A stretch of DNA of 64,000 nucleotides from Hymenobacter psychrotolerans DSM 18569 (GCF_900142395.1 NZ_FRAS01000002.1:282063-346062), one strand, 5' to 3'; positions 27,601 through 35,805 are shown, counted from the stretch's first letter. Made by a program: numbers and translations. Notes: generated by a model from the sequence alone, not told the origin.

Positions 27601-30600
27601 CATCCCTACCCCCAGCTGGTTCGTGAACCTCCAGGACAGCGTAGCGCCGGGCCAGGCCGTGCGTTTTCTGGTGGGTAGCTCCGAAGCTGGCGCCCGTGTG
27701 CTGCTGGAAGTGGAAGCCAAAGGCGAAACCCTGCGCCGCGAGTGGCTGACCCTGGCCGCCGGCGAGCAGCGCGTCATCGAAGTGCCGACCACGGCCGCGC
27801 TGGACGGAGCGCCGCTGTACGCCCACCTCACGCAGGTGCGCGACAACCGCCTCTACACCCACACTGCCACCGTGCAGGTAGCCACGCCGCCCGCGCCGCT
27901 GGTGCTCAGCATTGCCTCCTTCCGCGACAAGCTGCAGCCCGGCCAGAAGGAAACCTGGCGCGTCACGATTCATAACACCGCCGGCCAGCCCGCCAACGCC
28001 GAGCTGCTGGCCACCCTCTACGACAAGTCCCTGGACGTTTTCCGGGCGCACTCCTTCACGGAACTGGAGTTTCCGAAGCCGTATTATCCCGCTCTGCTGG
28101 CCTGGAATGGCCGGTTTGGGACGCAGGAGTCGTATGAGCTGTTTGACGGGAATGCAACTGCCGGGTCGTTTGGGGCTATGCGCTATCCTCACCTGAATAT
28201 GTGGGGCTTCATGGGCGAGGACACGGGTGGCGGCCTGGAAGGCGAAGGAAATAAGGCGGTAGAGGAAGTGGTAGAAAGAAAAGCATACGGCAACGCCGCC
28301 GGTGGTATTGCCGGCCGCGTAATGGCAAGTACAGCGGCGCCGGCACCACAGATGGCCATGCGCAAGATGGCCGACTCTGCTCAACTCAACGAAGTTGTAG
28401 TAGCGGGTGCGGAACCTCCCAAATCAACTCAACCCGACCTTTCCAACGTCCAAGCCCGCAAAGATTTCCGCGAAACGGCTTTCTGGCTGCCCGAGCTGCG
28501 CACCAACGCCCAAGGCGAAACCGTGCTGGAATTCCAGATGCCCGAAGCCGTGACGCGCTGGCAGCTGCTGGCCCTGGCCCACGACCAGCAACTGCATTCC
28601 GGTCTGCTGCAGCGCGAGCTGGTGACGCAAAAGCAGCTGCAAGTGACGCCCAACGCCCCGCGCTTCTTCCGCGAAGGCGACCAGCTCACGCTCAGCGCCA
28701 AGCTCAGCAACCTCACCGAGGCACCCCTAAGCGGCAGCGCCCAGCTGTTCCTGCTCGATGCCCGCACCCAGCAGCCCCTGGAAAGCAAGCTGCTAAAAGG
28801 GGCTGCCCAACTGAAATTCAGCCTGAAAGCCAACCAGAGCAGCGCCGTGAGCTGGAGCCTGCAGATTCCGGAAACCGCCGAAGGTCAGGTGCCACTCGAA
28901 GCCATTACCTACCGCGTGGTGGCATCGGGGCAGCTGTCGGGCCAGGATAAGAAGGAGCAACGCAAGCAGCGCCGCCAGAGCAAATCAGCCATTAGCAGCC
29001 AGCAACTAGGAACCGTTTCCGATGGCGAGGAAAACACGCTGCCCGTGCTGCCGAATCGCCTGCTTGTCACCGAGAGTCTGCCGCTGCCTGTGGTGGGTCC
29101 GGCCACGCGCGAGTTCGAGTTGAAGAAGCTCACCAGCACTACCCCGCCTACGCGCCGCAACTACTCGCTCACGCTGGAAATGACCCAGAACCCCGCGTGG
29201 TATGCCGTGCAGGCACTGCCCTACCTCATGGAGTACCCCTACGAGTGCTCCGAGCAGGTGTTCAGTCGCCTCTACGCCAACCTGCTGGCCGCCAAAATTC
29301 TGCAGAGCACCCCGCAGCTGCGCACCACACTGGCCGAGTGGAAGCGCGCCGCCGATGCCGGCGACGGTTCTGTTAGCTCTGGCGCCCTCACGAGCAAGCT
29401 GGAACAGAACCAGGAGCTGAAAAGCCTGCTGCTCCAGGAAACGCCCTGGGTGCGCGATGCGCAGTCGGACACGGAGCGGATGCGCCGCCTCACCGAGCTG
29501 TTTGATGAGCCGCGTCTCAAGGCCGAAACCAGTCGTGCCCTCGCCAAGCTGCTCCAGATGCAGCAGCCCAACGGGGCCTTCCCGTGGTTCGAGCGCATGC
29601 CCGACGACCGGTACATCACCCAGCTTATCGTGGCCGGCTTCGGCAAGCTGCAGAAGCTGGGCGCGCTGGATGTGCAGAAGGACGAGCAGGCCCAGCAAAT
29701 CGTCAACAATGCACTGATCTACCTCGACACCCAGCTGCAGCGCGACTACACCGAGCTACGCAAACAGCCGAAAGTGGACCTCAAGCAGCAGCACGTATCC
29801 GATATGCAGGTGCAGGCCCTGTACGCCCGCAGCTTCTGGCCGACGGAGGCAATATCGAAAGCCGCGCAGCCGGCACTGGCCTACTACCAGCAGCAGGCCG
29901 CTACCTACTGGAAAGCCCAAACCCGCTACCTCCAGGCCCAGACGGCCCTGGCCCTGCACCGCCAGAAAGCGCAGCCCGCCGCCGTGAAAACTATCCTGAC
30001 GGCCCTTTCCGAAAACGCGCTGCACTCGCCGGAACTGGGCATGTACTGGAAGGAAGTGCGCGGCGGCTACTACTGGCGCGAGGCTCCCACCGAAACCCAG
30101 GCCACTCTCATCGAGGCGTTTGATGAAGTGCTGAGCGACCAGAAATCGGTGGATGAAATGAAGCTCTGGCTGCTTCAGCAGAAGCACACCCAGAACTGGG
30201 AAAGCACCCGCGCCACCGCCGATGCCTGCTACGCCCTGCTGCTGCGCGGCACCAACTGGCTGCAGCCTACCCACCCCGTGCAGGTGACGGTAGGAGGGAA
30301 GCCCGTGACGCCTGCCACTCAGCAGGCCGGCACCGGCTACTACAAAACCACCTTCCCGGCCGCTGAAATCAAGCCTGCTCAGGGCAAAGTCACGGTGCAG
30401 AAAACCGACGCGGGCGTGGCCTGGGGGGCGCTCTACTGGCAGTATTTCGAGCAGCTGGATAAGATTACTCCTGCCGCTACCGGTCTGCAGCTGGAGCGCC
30501 AGCTCTACCGCGAGCAGCGCACCGCCGGCGGCCCCACGCTGGAACGCCTCACGGCCACTACCCCCCTGCGTGTCGGCGACGTGCTGGTGGTACGCCTCGT

Positions 30601-30910
30601 GCTGCGCTCCGACCGGGACCTGGAGTACGTGCACCTGAAAGACCAGCGCGCTGCCGGCCTCGAGCTCATCGGCCAGACTTCGGGCTACCGCTACCAGAGC
30701 GGCCTGGGCTACTACGAGAGCCCCCGCGACGCGGCCACTAACTTTTTCATCAGCTATTTCCCCAAGGGCACCCACACCTTCGAGTACCGCCTGCGGGCCG
30801 CGCAGGCCGGCAATTTTTCGGGTGGCCTCTCGCAGCTGCAGTGCCTCTACGCTCCCGAATTCACCACCCATTCGGCTGGCACCCGGGTGCAGATTGAGGG
30901 GATGCGCTAA
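24626..30910 (+). CDS. Bacterial alpha-2-macroglobulin with thioester motif
   Basis: A 2094-residue secreted protein. A signal peptide is followed by a helical N-terminal region, macroglobulin (MG) domains including MG2 FTDRAIYRPGQTVYFKG (about residue 616-632), a linker with LNEVVVAGAEPP (about 1260), the A2M segment starting RETAFWLPELRTNAQGETVLEF (about 1282), and the thioester domain with YECSEQ (CSEQ at 1541-1544), then helical TED repeats and C-terminal MG domains. Intact CxEQ means it can covalently trap proteases. There is no lipobox cysteine at the usual position (FTAGSSQ), unlike E. coli YfhM. No penicillin-binding protein 1C partner is adjacent. Confidence 0.9.
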   Translation: MRPFLFSLLALLMLFTAGSSQPTPPGNGGKANAATWKKIDQLLAKDQTASAAKLLEPLYKQARQRQDAPEYLRALLYKLRLLEAREEESDVQAIALVEADLKTAQFPARPILHSLLARLYANYYQQHRYQLYDRTTQATADPADASRADIRTWDAARLGSAVISHYRASLADEPRKLQQLKLAALGYAVTGGDAESRALVPTLYDVLARRAIEGLGNDEYYITKPAEQFELKEAALFGPAAAFARLKLIAPPADSLNGQFHVLQVLQQLTTFRLQDAANPAALADVDLARLRFVHQHSELPNKDELYRAALSQAATTYAALPIVTRFMFEQASLEQETNAIRARALALEAEKRFSKSRGAAQARALRQSIEQVEVSFTTEETVLPGQSWLLKLQVRNVARLYAKAYRVSNAYNVRLSEPGTAEDAQNYSFQKTFARALAGKPAAAWMLNVPAPADYKGHSVQYAGPALPLGHYVIVISTTDENPTKERAGVITAHSFLDVSELSQVRRSTPDGTGLLVLHRQSGQPLAGVRVRPLYQYYDQKARQYKQRRGDVLTTNAEGQAQIAQGPQTGENVQLSNLFLTLGRDSLLVENVGGYYPRRPRNPEAEQPRYNLFLFTDRAIYRPGQTVYFKGILAEVREGVARPFTKHGISVDLKDVNGQTVKSLDFITSDFGSFHGSFILPTGLLNGQMSLQTVYGSQDFAVEDYKRPTFQVAFEPVTGTPVLGQEVTVRGKATAYAGQPIDGATVQYRVVRRTFWPMFGMSYRSLYGNQGRPEVEILNGTAQTDSAGGFVVKFVAKGEDLGAARRGPWNPGYVFEVTADVTDAAGETRTGQQSVSLGTNALSLRLEVPELLNREKLPALQLLSTNATGEAMSAQGQLRLYRLTPPARALRPRAWERPELEALSPEEFRRQFPLDAYARQDNDSTWARTLVLTQDFNTEKSPLLPEIAKALSSQQPGRYVLEATATAPASTPPAKTEQVFTLYSTQAKTLPIPTPSWFVNLQDSVAPGQAVRFLVGSSEAGARVLLEVEAKGETLRREWLTLAAGEQRVIEVPTTAALDGAPLYAHLTQVRDNRLYTHTATVQVATPPAPLVLSIASFRDKLQPGQKETWRVTIHNTAGQPANAELLATLYDKSLDVFRAHSFTELEFPKPYYPALLAWNGRFGTQESYELFDGNATAGSFGAMRYPHLNMWGFMGEDTGGGLEGEGNKAVEEVVERKAYGNAAGGIAGRVMASTAAPAPQMAMRKMADSAQLNEVVVAGAEPPKSTQPDLSNVQARKDFRETAFWLPELRTNAQGETVLEFQMPEAVTRWQLLALAHDQQLHSGLLQRELVTQKQLQVTPNAPRFFREGDQLTLSAKLSNLTEAPLSGSAQLFLLDARTQQPLESKLLKGAAQLKFSLKANQSSAVSWSLQIPETAEGQVPLEAITYRVVASGQLSGQDKKEQRKQRRQSKSAISSQQLGTVSDGEENTLPVLPNRLLVTESLPLPVVGPATREFELKKLTSTTPPTRRNYSLTLEMTQNPAWYAVQALPYLMEYPYECSEQVFSRLYANLLAAKILQSTPQLRTTLAEWKRAADAGDGSVSSGALTSKLEQNQELKSLLLQETPWVRDAQSDTERMRRLTELFDEPRLKAETSRALAKLLQMQQPNGAFPWFERMPDDRYITQLIVAGFGKLQKLGALDVQKDEQAQQIVNNALIYLDTQLQRDYTELRKQPKVDLKQQHVSDMQVQALYARSFWPTEAISKAAQPALAYYQQQAATYWKAQTRYLQAQTALALHRQKAQPAAVKTILTALSENALHSPELGMYWKEVRGGYYWREAPTETQATLIEAFDEVLSDQKSVDEMKLWLLQQKHTQNWESTRATADACYALLLRGTNWLQPTHPVQVTVGGKPVTPATQQAGTGYYKTTFPAAEIKPAQGKVTVQKTDAGVAWGALYWQYFEQLDKITPAATGLQLERQLYREQRTAGGPTLERLTATTPLRVGDVLVVRLVLRSDRDLEYVHLKDQRAAGLELIGQTSGYRYQSGLGYYESPRDAATNFFISYFPKGTHTFEYRLRAAQAGNFSGGLSQLQCLYAPEFTTHSAGTRVQIEGMR

Positions 30911-31017
30911 GGCTTGGGCCGGAAATTATATAGAAACGGAACCCTGCTTTTTTGCCGACCAAATACCGCTCTGAGGTGACGGAAAGAGCTTTACGCCAGA
31001 TTCACTTGCGTTTGGCG

Positions 31018-31048
31018 TTGAGTTTGCGGCAGGCGATTGGTAGCTTTG
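31018..31048 (+). promoter_or_regulatory. Bacteroidetes-type promoter of the small basic protein gene
   Basis: TTG (31018-31020), 20-base spacer, TAGCTTTG (31041-31048): a full match to TTG-N19-21-TAnnTTTG, 27 bp before the ATG at 31076. The best promoter in the window. Confidence 0.65.
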
Positions 31049-31075
31049 TGGTTCCTTTCAGCCCAAAATGAAGTG

Positions 31076-31489
31076 ATGAAGAGAATCATAGTCATGCTTA
31101 CCGGCCTGCTCCTGAGCAGTGCCTCCGTATTGGCCCAAGGCGACAAAACCACGACTTCCATTACCCCAACCACACTGCCCGGCGAAGAGAAGCTTTCGGC
31201 ACAGGAGCGGGCCGAGCGCGACTTTCTGATGCCCGCCCGCCGCAAGCAGGCCGCTATGCTGAAGGCAGCCCAGGAGGAGGCTGCCCCCGCCACCGACGCC
31301 ACGCAACCCGACGAGGCCGCCTTGGCGCCTAAAGAGCCCGCTCCGGAGGCAAAAGCGCCTGCTGCGGCCCCCAAGCGTACCTATCACCGCTCGTCTTCGG
31401 CCAGCCGCCACCGCAGCACCAGAGTCAAGAAAAAAGTGGTGCACAAGTCTGCTGCCACAAGGCGCAAAACCACCGCGCGTCGCCGTTAG
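31076..31489 (+). CDS. Small secreted basic protein, unknown function
   Basis: A 137-residue protein with a signal peptide (MKRIIVMLTGLLLSSASVLAQ), a middle with alternating Ala, Glu and Pro (about 60-100) and a very basic C-terminus (RSTRVKKKVVHKSAATRRK, ending TARRR). It is low-complexity and probably disordered; the basic tail could bind peptidoglycan, LPS or nucleic acid, but nothing specific shows this. The ATG at 31076 fits both the signal peptide and the promoter upstream. Confidence 0.72.
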   Translation: MKRIIVMLTGLLLSSASVLAQGDKTTTSITPTTLPGEEKLSAQERAERDFLMPARRKQAAMLKAAQEEAAPATDATQPDEAALAPKEPAPEAKAPAAAPKRTYHRSSSASRHRSTRVKKKVVHKSAATRRKTTARRR

Positions 31490-31534
31490 GCGCCGCGGGT
31501 GTTGCCAGAAGCCTGGTTGCTGGATACTACAGGG

Positions 31535-31566
31535 GCGTGCCTCTCCTATCGGGGGCACGCTTTTTT
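31535..31566. terminator. Terminator after the small basic protein gene
   Basis: Stem GCGTGCC / GGCACGC with T6 tract on the plus strand, between convergent genes. Confidence 0.78.
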
Positions 31567-31576
31567 GTTGGACGGC

Positions 31577-32443
31577 TTACTCTGTTTCCAGAGTGGTATC
31601 CGGGTCGGAATCATCCGGGTCTAGGCTGTAGCGCGGAGTGGGGCTGCGTTGGGTGGCGCCCGCCAAGCGCCCCAGGCGCACGCCATAGCCTAGCTGCACT
31701 GTACCGTAAGAGCCGCGGCTAATGACGGCCAGACTGCCTTGCTGGATGACGCCATTGCTATCCAGATACTCAAGTCTGGTAGAGGTTATGGCCGTGAGCG
31801 GGCGCAAACCGCGCTGGTAGGTGGCCGTGAGCAATAGCATATGCCGAGGCCCCAATTCATAGCGCAGCAACGCTTCCATACCGATTATGGCAGTGCCTTG
31901 CCGCTCGGTTTCGCGCACAAGCACCAATGGAATGCCGGGCTGGGGCAACCGGGAGGCCGTGCTATACCAAAGCGGGCCTTCGTGCGTGTAACGGCCATAG
32001 CGGTAAGGCCAAGCGTAAGCACCACTCAACGCCACATCTAGGCCCCAGCGCGGCCCTGGTTGCCACACATCGTATAAGCGTACACTTAAACCCGACTGAT
32101 GCAGTGTATTCTCTCCAACTCCAGCGCGGAAGCCAGTGCCACGCCTGCCGTAGCGGATATCCTGACTCAGCCCCGTAACGCGCTGCTCCACGCCCAGCCC
32201 CAGCCGTTTGCTCACCGGAAATACCAAGCGTAGTGCGGCTCCCGTGTTAAATCTGCCTACTGTTCGGAACTGCCCGGGCAGGTTCTGCCGCTCCATTGCC
32301 GGATGAGTTAGTGTCGCGCCGCCACTAATGTGTATCTCTGAGCCGCGCTGCGCCAGCGCGCTCCTGCCTAGGGGCATCAACAAAAAACCGCAGCCTAGCA
32401 GGCTGCGGTGCACAAGTGCAGGAAAACTGGTGAATGGCGCCAT
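31577..32443 (-). CDS. Beta-barrel-like envelope protein, unknown function
   Basis: About 288 residues: a signal-like N-terminus (SLLGCGFLLMPLGRSALAQ) and a body of alternating strands such as LRLVFPVSKRLGLGVEQRV, GLDVALSGAYAWPYRYG, HMLLLTATYQRGLRPL and GTVQLGYGVRLGRL, typical of a small outer-membrane barrel, ending with an acidic tail (DPDDSDPDTTLETE). ATG at 32443 (GTG at 32449 is equivalent). Oddly, a perfect intrinsic terminator (32387-32409) lies within the signal-peptide codons, so the true start or the expression mode is uncertain. Confidence 0.62.
   Translation of the reverse strand: MAPFTSFPALVHRSLLGCGFLLMPLGRSALAQRGSEIHISGGATLTHPAMERQNLPGQFRTVGRFNTGAALRLVFPVSKRLGLGVEQRVTGLSQDIRYGRRGTGFRAGVGENTLHQSGLSVRLYDVWQPGPRWGLDVALSGAYAWPYRYGRYTHEGPLWYSTASRLPQPGIPLVLVRETERQGTAIIGMEALLRYELGPRHMLLLTATYQRGLRPLTAITSTRLEYLDSNGVIQQGSLAVISRGSYGTVQLGYGVRLGRLAGATQRSPTPRYSLDPDDSDPDTTLETE
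32387..32409 (-). terminator. Intrinsic terminator downstream of fdx, inside the next reading frame
   Basis: A perfect 10-bp stem ACCGCAGCCT / AGGCTGCGGT with 3-base loop, followed on the minus strand by T6. It is 80 bp past the ferredoxin stop and lies within the first codons of the barrel-like protein. Confidence 0.72.
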
Positions 32444-32488
32444 AGGCACAACAACGCAGCGCCAGCGCCGAAAATTGCGGCCTGTGGG

Positions 32489-32815
32489 TCAGGTAGTTTG
32501 CGGCATCAGGCGCAGTACCAGGCCGTCCATGCGCGCATCAAGGCGGATCTGGCAGGAAAGACGGCTGCCCTGGCTCATGACGGGCAGGCTCTCAAGCATA
32601 GCCAGCTCGTCGTCGGAAGGCTCATCCAGCGCGGGGCCGGCCAGCACTTCAATGTGGCAGGTGCCGCACAACGCCATACCGCCGCAGGTAGCCTGAATGT
32701 CGTAGCCGCTGGCTTTGAGCAGCTCCATCAAACTCAGGCCCATATCAGTTGGCCCCACCACTTCGGTGCGCTGGCCGGGCGTTTCCTCTACATATACGCG
32801 TACTTCGTCGGTCAT
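32489..32815 (-). CDS. 2Fe-2S ferredoxin (adrenodoxin type)
   Basis: A 108-residue ferredoxin with cluster ligands C44, C50, C53 and C88 (ATCGGMALCGTC ... LSC), the C-x5-C-x2-C...C spacing of adrenodoxin/plant-type proteins. The ATG at 32815 was chosen as it gives normal length; an upstream extension would run through the repeat region. It follows the ferredoxin reductase gene on the same strand, 89 bp downstream, so the two very likely form an electron-transfer pair in one operon. Confidence 0.9.
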   Translation of the reverse strand: MTDEVRVYVEETPGQRTEVVGPTDMGLSLMELLKASGYDIQATCGGMALCGTCHIEVLAGPALDEPSDDELAMLESLPVMSQGSRLSCQIRLDARMDGLVLRLMPQTT

Positions 32816-32823
32816 AATCTTCA

Positions 32824-32908
32824 ATGAGTGAATGAGCGAGTAAGTGAATGAGCGAATGAGGAAGCCGCCACGACTAGCACTCATTCGCTCATTCACTCAT
32901 TCACTTAC
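32824..32908. repeat. Inverted array of GTGAATGA/GCGAATGA octamers between FNR and fdx
   Basis: Two opposed arrays of a degenerate octamer. GTGAATGAGCGAATGAG (32844-32860) is an exact reverse complement of 32880-32896 (17 bp); a second register pairs 32840-32851 with 32897-32908. The loop is about 19 bases. In RNA this would form a long hairpin between the two cistrons. Confidence 0.75.
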
Positions 32909-33918
32909 AAAGTAGGTACTCCGTTTACGGTCGTGTATTTCAGCACGTACTTCTTGTCCGGGTTGATGTATTTGAAGGCACCCTGGCACATCAGCGCCGC
33001 CTCGTGGAAGCCGCACAGAATCAGCTTCAGCTTGCCCGGATAGGTGTTGATGTCGCCGATGGCGAAGATGCCGGGCTCCGAGGTGGAGTAATCCAGCGTG
33101 TTCACCTTCACGGCGTTGTCTTCCAGCTCCAGGCCCCAGTCCTCAATCGGACCGAGCTTGGGCGTGAGGCCGAACAGTGGAATAAAGGAGTCGACGTTCA
33201 GCGTTTCGGTGGTGCCGTCGTTGGCCGTGATGGTCACGGCTTCCAGTTGGCCGTTTCCATGCACGTGGGTCACGTTGCTGCTCAGCACCAGCCGCACTTT
33301 GCCGGCATCGTGCAGGTGCTTCACCTTCTCGGCCGAGTCGGCAGCGCCGCGGAAGGTGGTGCCGCGGTGTACCAGCGTCACTTCCCTGGCCACATCGGCC
33401 AGGAAAATAGTCCAGTCGAGGGCCGAGTCGCCGCCGCCGGCAATAACGAGGCGCTGGTTGCGGAAGGTTTCCGGGTCGCGCACCATGTAGTACACGCCTT
33501 TGCCGCTTTCGTAGCTATCCAAGCTCTCGATGGCCGGTTTGCGGGGCTCAAACGAGCCCAGGCCGCCGGCAATAGCAATGGTTTTGCACAGAATTTCGGT
33601 GCCATCGGAAGTAAACAGCTGAAAAGAGCCGTCTTCAAGTTTGGCAAACCGCTCTACCCGTTCGCCCAGCGTGAAGGTGGGGTGGAAAGGCTCAATCTGG
33701 CGCATCAGATTGCGCACCAGGTCGCCGGCCAGAATATCAGGAAAGCCCGGAATGTCGTAGATGGGCTTTTTGGGGTAGATTTCCGAAAGCTGACCGCCCA
33801 CCTGGGGCAGCGCATCTACCACGTGGCAGCGAAGCTTCAGCAGCCCGGCCTCAAAAACGGCAAACAGCCCCACCGGGCCGGCCCCGATGATGCAGATATC
33901 GGTGGAAATGGAATTCAT
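32905..33918 (-). CDS. Ferredoxin--NADP+ reductase, thioredoxin-reductase-like type
   Basis: A 337-residue flavoprotein: FAD-binding CIIGAGPVGLFAVFEAGL at residues 8-25, NAD(P) site VIAGGGDSALDWTIFLAD in the middle, and the C-terminal FAD motif GIFAIGDINTYPGKLKLILCGFHEAALMC. The redox-active CxxC of thioredoxin reductase is absent, as in the YumC/Chlorobium FNR group, and the C-terminal extension (YTTVNGVPTL) also fits. ATG at 33918. It transfers electrons between NADPH and ferredoxin; the ferredoxin gene lies directly downstream. Confidence 0.88.
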   Translation of the reverse strand: MNSISTDICIIGAGPVGLFAVFEAGLLKLRCHVVDALPQVGGQLSEIYPKKPIYDIPGFPDILAGDLVRNLMRQIEPFHPTFTLGERVERFAKLEDGSFQLFTSDGTEILCKTIAIAGGLGSFEPRKPAIESLDSYESGKGVYYMVRDPETFRNQRLVIAGGGDSALDWTIFLADVAREVTLVHRGTTFRGAADSAEKVKHLHDAGKVRLVLSSNVTHVHGNGQLEAVTITANDGTTETLNVDSFIPLFGLTPKLGPIEDWGLELEDNAVKVNTLDYSTSEPGIFAIGDINTYPGKLKLILCGFHEAALMCQGAFKYINPDKKYVLKYTTVNGVPTL

Positions 33919-34068
33919 CAGTGAAGGGTGAGTACGAATAAACGGCAGCCAGGGCCCTGAGCATAACAGCCAACCGGTCCAAAACGTTGGGGCCGGCCGG
34001 AGTAGGCGCTGCAAAGATAAGGACCCCGCCCCAACCCGGCGCGGCATATTCTGCGCCAACGCCAGCTA

Positions 34069-34476
34069 CTACCGGGCTACGCTCAGCCGAAAATCCTGCA
34101 GAAACGCTTCGGCTTCCTCCAGCGTCGTGAATTGGCTGGTTGGGAGGGCGGTTTTCCGGCGCAGCATCTGGGTGAGCCGGCGCATAGAAGGCTGCGGCGA
34201 GTGTACTTCCACAACCATGCCCACCCCGGCATGCAGCAGCATTTCCCGCGACGCCTGAAACAGCGGCAGCACCTTCAGATTGGGTCCCAGCGTGCGGCGC
34301 AGGTCACAGAGCAGCGTAAACCCCGGCTGCATCTGGCGCAGAGCCCGCTCAATATCAGCCAGATAAAAAGGTAAATCCGGGGCCAGGGTCAGTTCCTCCA
34401 GCCGCTCATAAACCAAATGGTTCAGGGTCTCATCCAGGTATATGCGGTATTCAGGACGGTAGGCCACTAGCGGCAT
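34069..34476 (-). CDS. Conserved hypothetical protein, STAS/SpoIIAA-like
   Basis: A 135-residue cytoplasmic protein of alternating strands and helices (FTLLCDLRRTLGPNLKVLPLFQASREMLLHAGVGMVVEV ... FTTLEEAEAFLQDF) that resembles the small SpoIIAA-like/STAS-fold proteins found in Bacteroidetes. No catalytic motif. Upstream of the FNR gene on the same strand, 150 bp away. Confidence 0.6.
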   Translation of the reverse strand: MPLVAYRPEYRIYLDETLNHLVYERLEELTLAPDLPFYLADIERALRQMQPGFTLLCDLRRTLGPNLKVLPLFQASREMLLHAGVGMVVEVHSPQPSMRRLTQMLRRKTALPTSQFTTLEEAEAFLQDFRLSVAR

Positions 34477-34800
34477 AAACAGGTGCTTGGGGTGCGGTTG
34501 CGGGAGCAGAAGTCAGGTAAACAGCACAAAACGGAAAAAAGTCCTGAAACTCTCGGTGCGCTTCAATAATGATACCAGCCTGACGGCTTGCAGAACGGTT
34601 TTTACCGATAAACTGGTATGTGCCGAGGGCGGTAACCTCCAATTCGCAGAACCTGAGCGACAAGAAACCAGGAAGGCGCTACAGTTAAATTCTGGTAGAG
34701 CTACACGCCGGTTGCTGGCAGGCTCAGAATAGCAGACAGAAGCCAGGAAGAGGCTTAGGTGTGACGGAGCATCGGTAGCAGATAATGCCAGGATATATAA
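34477..34800. other. Intergenic region without recognized gene
   Basis: About 320 bases between the STAS-like gene and the tRNA terminator. Short ORFs on both strands look random. Nothing identified. Confidence 0.5.
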
Positions 34801-34834
34801 AAAAAGGCCCTCAGCGTGCTGCTGAGGGCCTTTT
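34801..34834 (-). terminator. Terminator of tRNA-Arg
   Basis: A 15-bp stem AAAAAGGCCCTCAGC / GCTGAGGGCCTTTT immediately after the tRNA 3' end on the minus strand; T/A-rich flank. Confidence 0.85.
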
Positions 34835-34835
34835 G

Positions 34836-34909
34836 TGGTCACGTAAGGAGTCGAACCTTAAACCTTCTGATTCGTAGTCAGATGCTCTATCCAATTGAGC
34901 TACGCAACC
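34836..34909 (-). tRNA. tRNA-Arg (anticodon ACG)
   Basis: A 74-nt cloverleaf: acceptor GGTTGCG pairs with CGTGACC (with wobbles), D-arm GCTC/GAGC, anticodon arm TCTGA-CTACGAA-TCAGA with anticodon ACG, T-arm TAAGG-TTCGACT-CCTTA, discriminator A. CCA is not encoded. A34 is normally edited to inosine in tRNA-Arg(ACG). Confidence 0.95.
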
Positions 34910-35051
34910 GTTTTAGTGCCTTGCGGATCGTTTATCCGTTTTGGTTGTGCAAAGATAGCAGCTAAAAAACGAGCCGTACAAGAATAGGTGAGGAATTACC
35001 CGTTAAAATTTTCGGGCCAGCATGCAAGGTGCTGAAATTCAGGGGAAATTT

Positions 35052-35762
35052 TTACGCTTCGGGGATGCCTTTGCGCAAGGCACGCTGCAAAGCCCGGTTG
35101 AATAGATAGTACAGTCCGAAAAAAGATACTGTCACCAGCACAATCACCAGCACCTTGCCGGTGGTGCCGGTGCCCGGGTCGCGAAGGAGCAGCATAATAT
35201 CCTGCGCCTTGGTGCCCAGCCAGTAGAAAAACGTGCTGCGCGGCAGCATCCCGACCACCGAAGCCAGCAGAAAATGACGCCGGTTGACGCCCATCACGGC
35301 CAGAATAAACGTCATCAGGGCGAAAGGCGTGACCGGCGAAATGCGCAGCAGAAACACCAGCTGCCAGCTGTCGGCCTTCATTTCGCGCATCACGGCATCG
35401 GCTTTGGGAAAGTGGCGCAGAAACGTCAGCATTTTGCCGTGGTCGAGGCGGGAGGCAATCTGGTAGCCGGTGAGGGCCGCCAGCGTGTAGGCCACCAGCA
35501 TGCCCGGAAAACCAACCCAACCAAAGTAGAACCCGGTGATGAGCACGGCTAGGGTGGTGTGCAGCAGCGAAAAGGCCATGGCCAGCCCAATCAGCACAAA
35601 GTAGAGCACGCCCTGCAGCAGGGTGGGGTGCTGCAGCAACTCCTGGTTGTTATAGAGAATGAATCCGAGCGACGAGCTGCCCACGAAAGGCAGGCCCGCC
35701 AGCAGAATCATGGAGAGCAGGGTAGAGGCATTCTTGCGAAAAAGCTCCCGGAGAAACATCAT
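35052..35762 (-). CDS. VTT-domain (TVP38/TMEM64, DedA-like) membrane protein
   Basis: A 236-residue polytopic membrane protein with the VTT core: LITGFYFGWVGFPGMLVAYTLAALTGYQIAS, then FLLRISPVTPFALMTFILAVMGVNRRHFLLASVVGMLPRSTFFYWLG, including the conserved R-x-P and G-x-P elements of the family. VTT proteins are linked to lipid scrambling and membrane homeostasis. ATG at 35762 (second ATG 35759). Confidence 0.85.
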   Translation of the reverse strand: MMFLRELFRKNASTLLSMILLAGLPFVGSSSLGFILYNNQELLQHPTLLQGVLYFVLIGLAMAFSLLHTTLAVLITGFYFGWVGFPGMLVAYTLAALTGYQIASRLDHGKMLTFLRHFPKADAVMREMKADSWQLVFLLRISPVTPFALMTFILAVMGVNRRHFLLASVVGMLPRSTFFYWLGTKAQDIMLLLRDPGTGTTGKVLVIVLVTVSFFGLYYLFNRALQRALRKGIPEA

Positions 35763-35771
35763 AAGCGGCAG

Positions 35772-35805
35772 AAAAACAAACGGGCCGGCGTGGAAGCGCC
35801 AGCCC
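35772..35805 (-). terminator. Probable terminator after the DUF2167 gene
   Basis: Imperfect 9-bp stem GGGCCGGCG / CGCCAGCCC followed on the minus strand by a T-rich tract, 60 bp past the DUF2167 stop. Confidence 0.55.
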
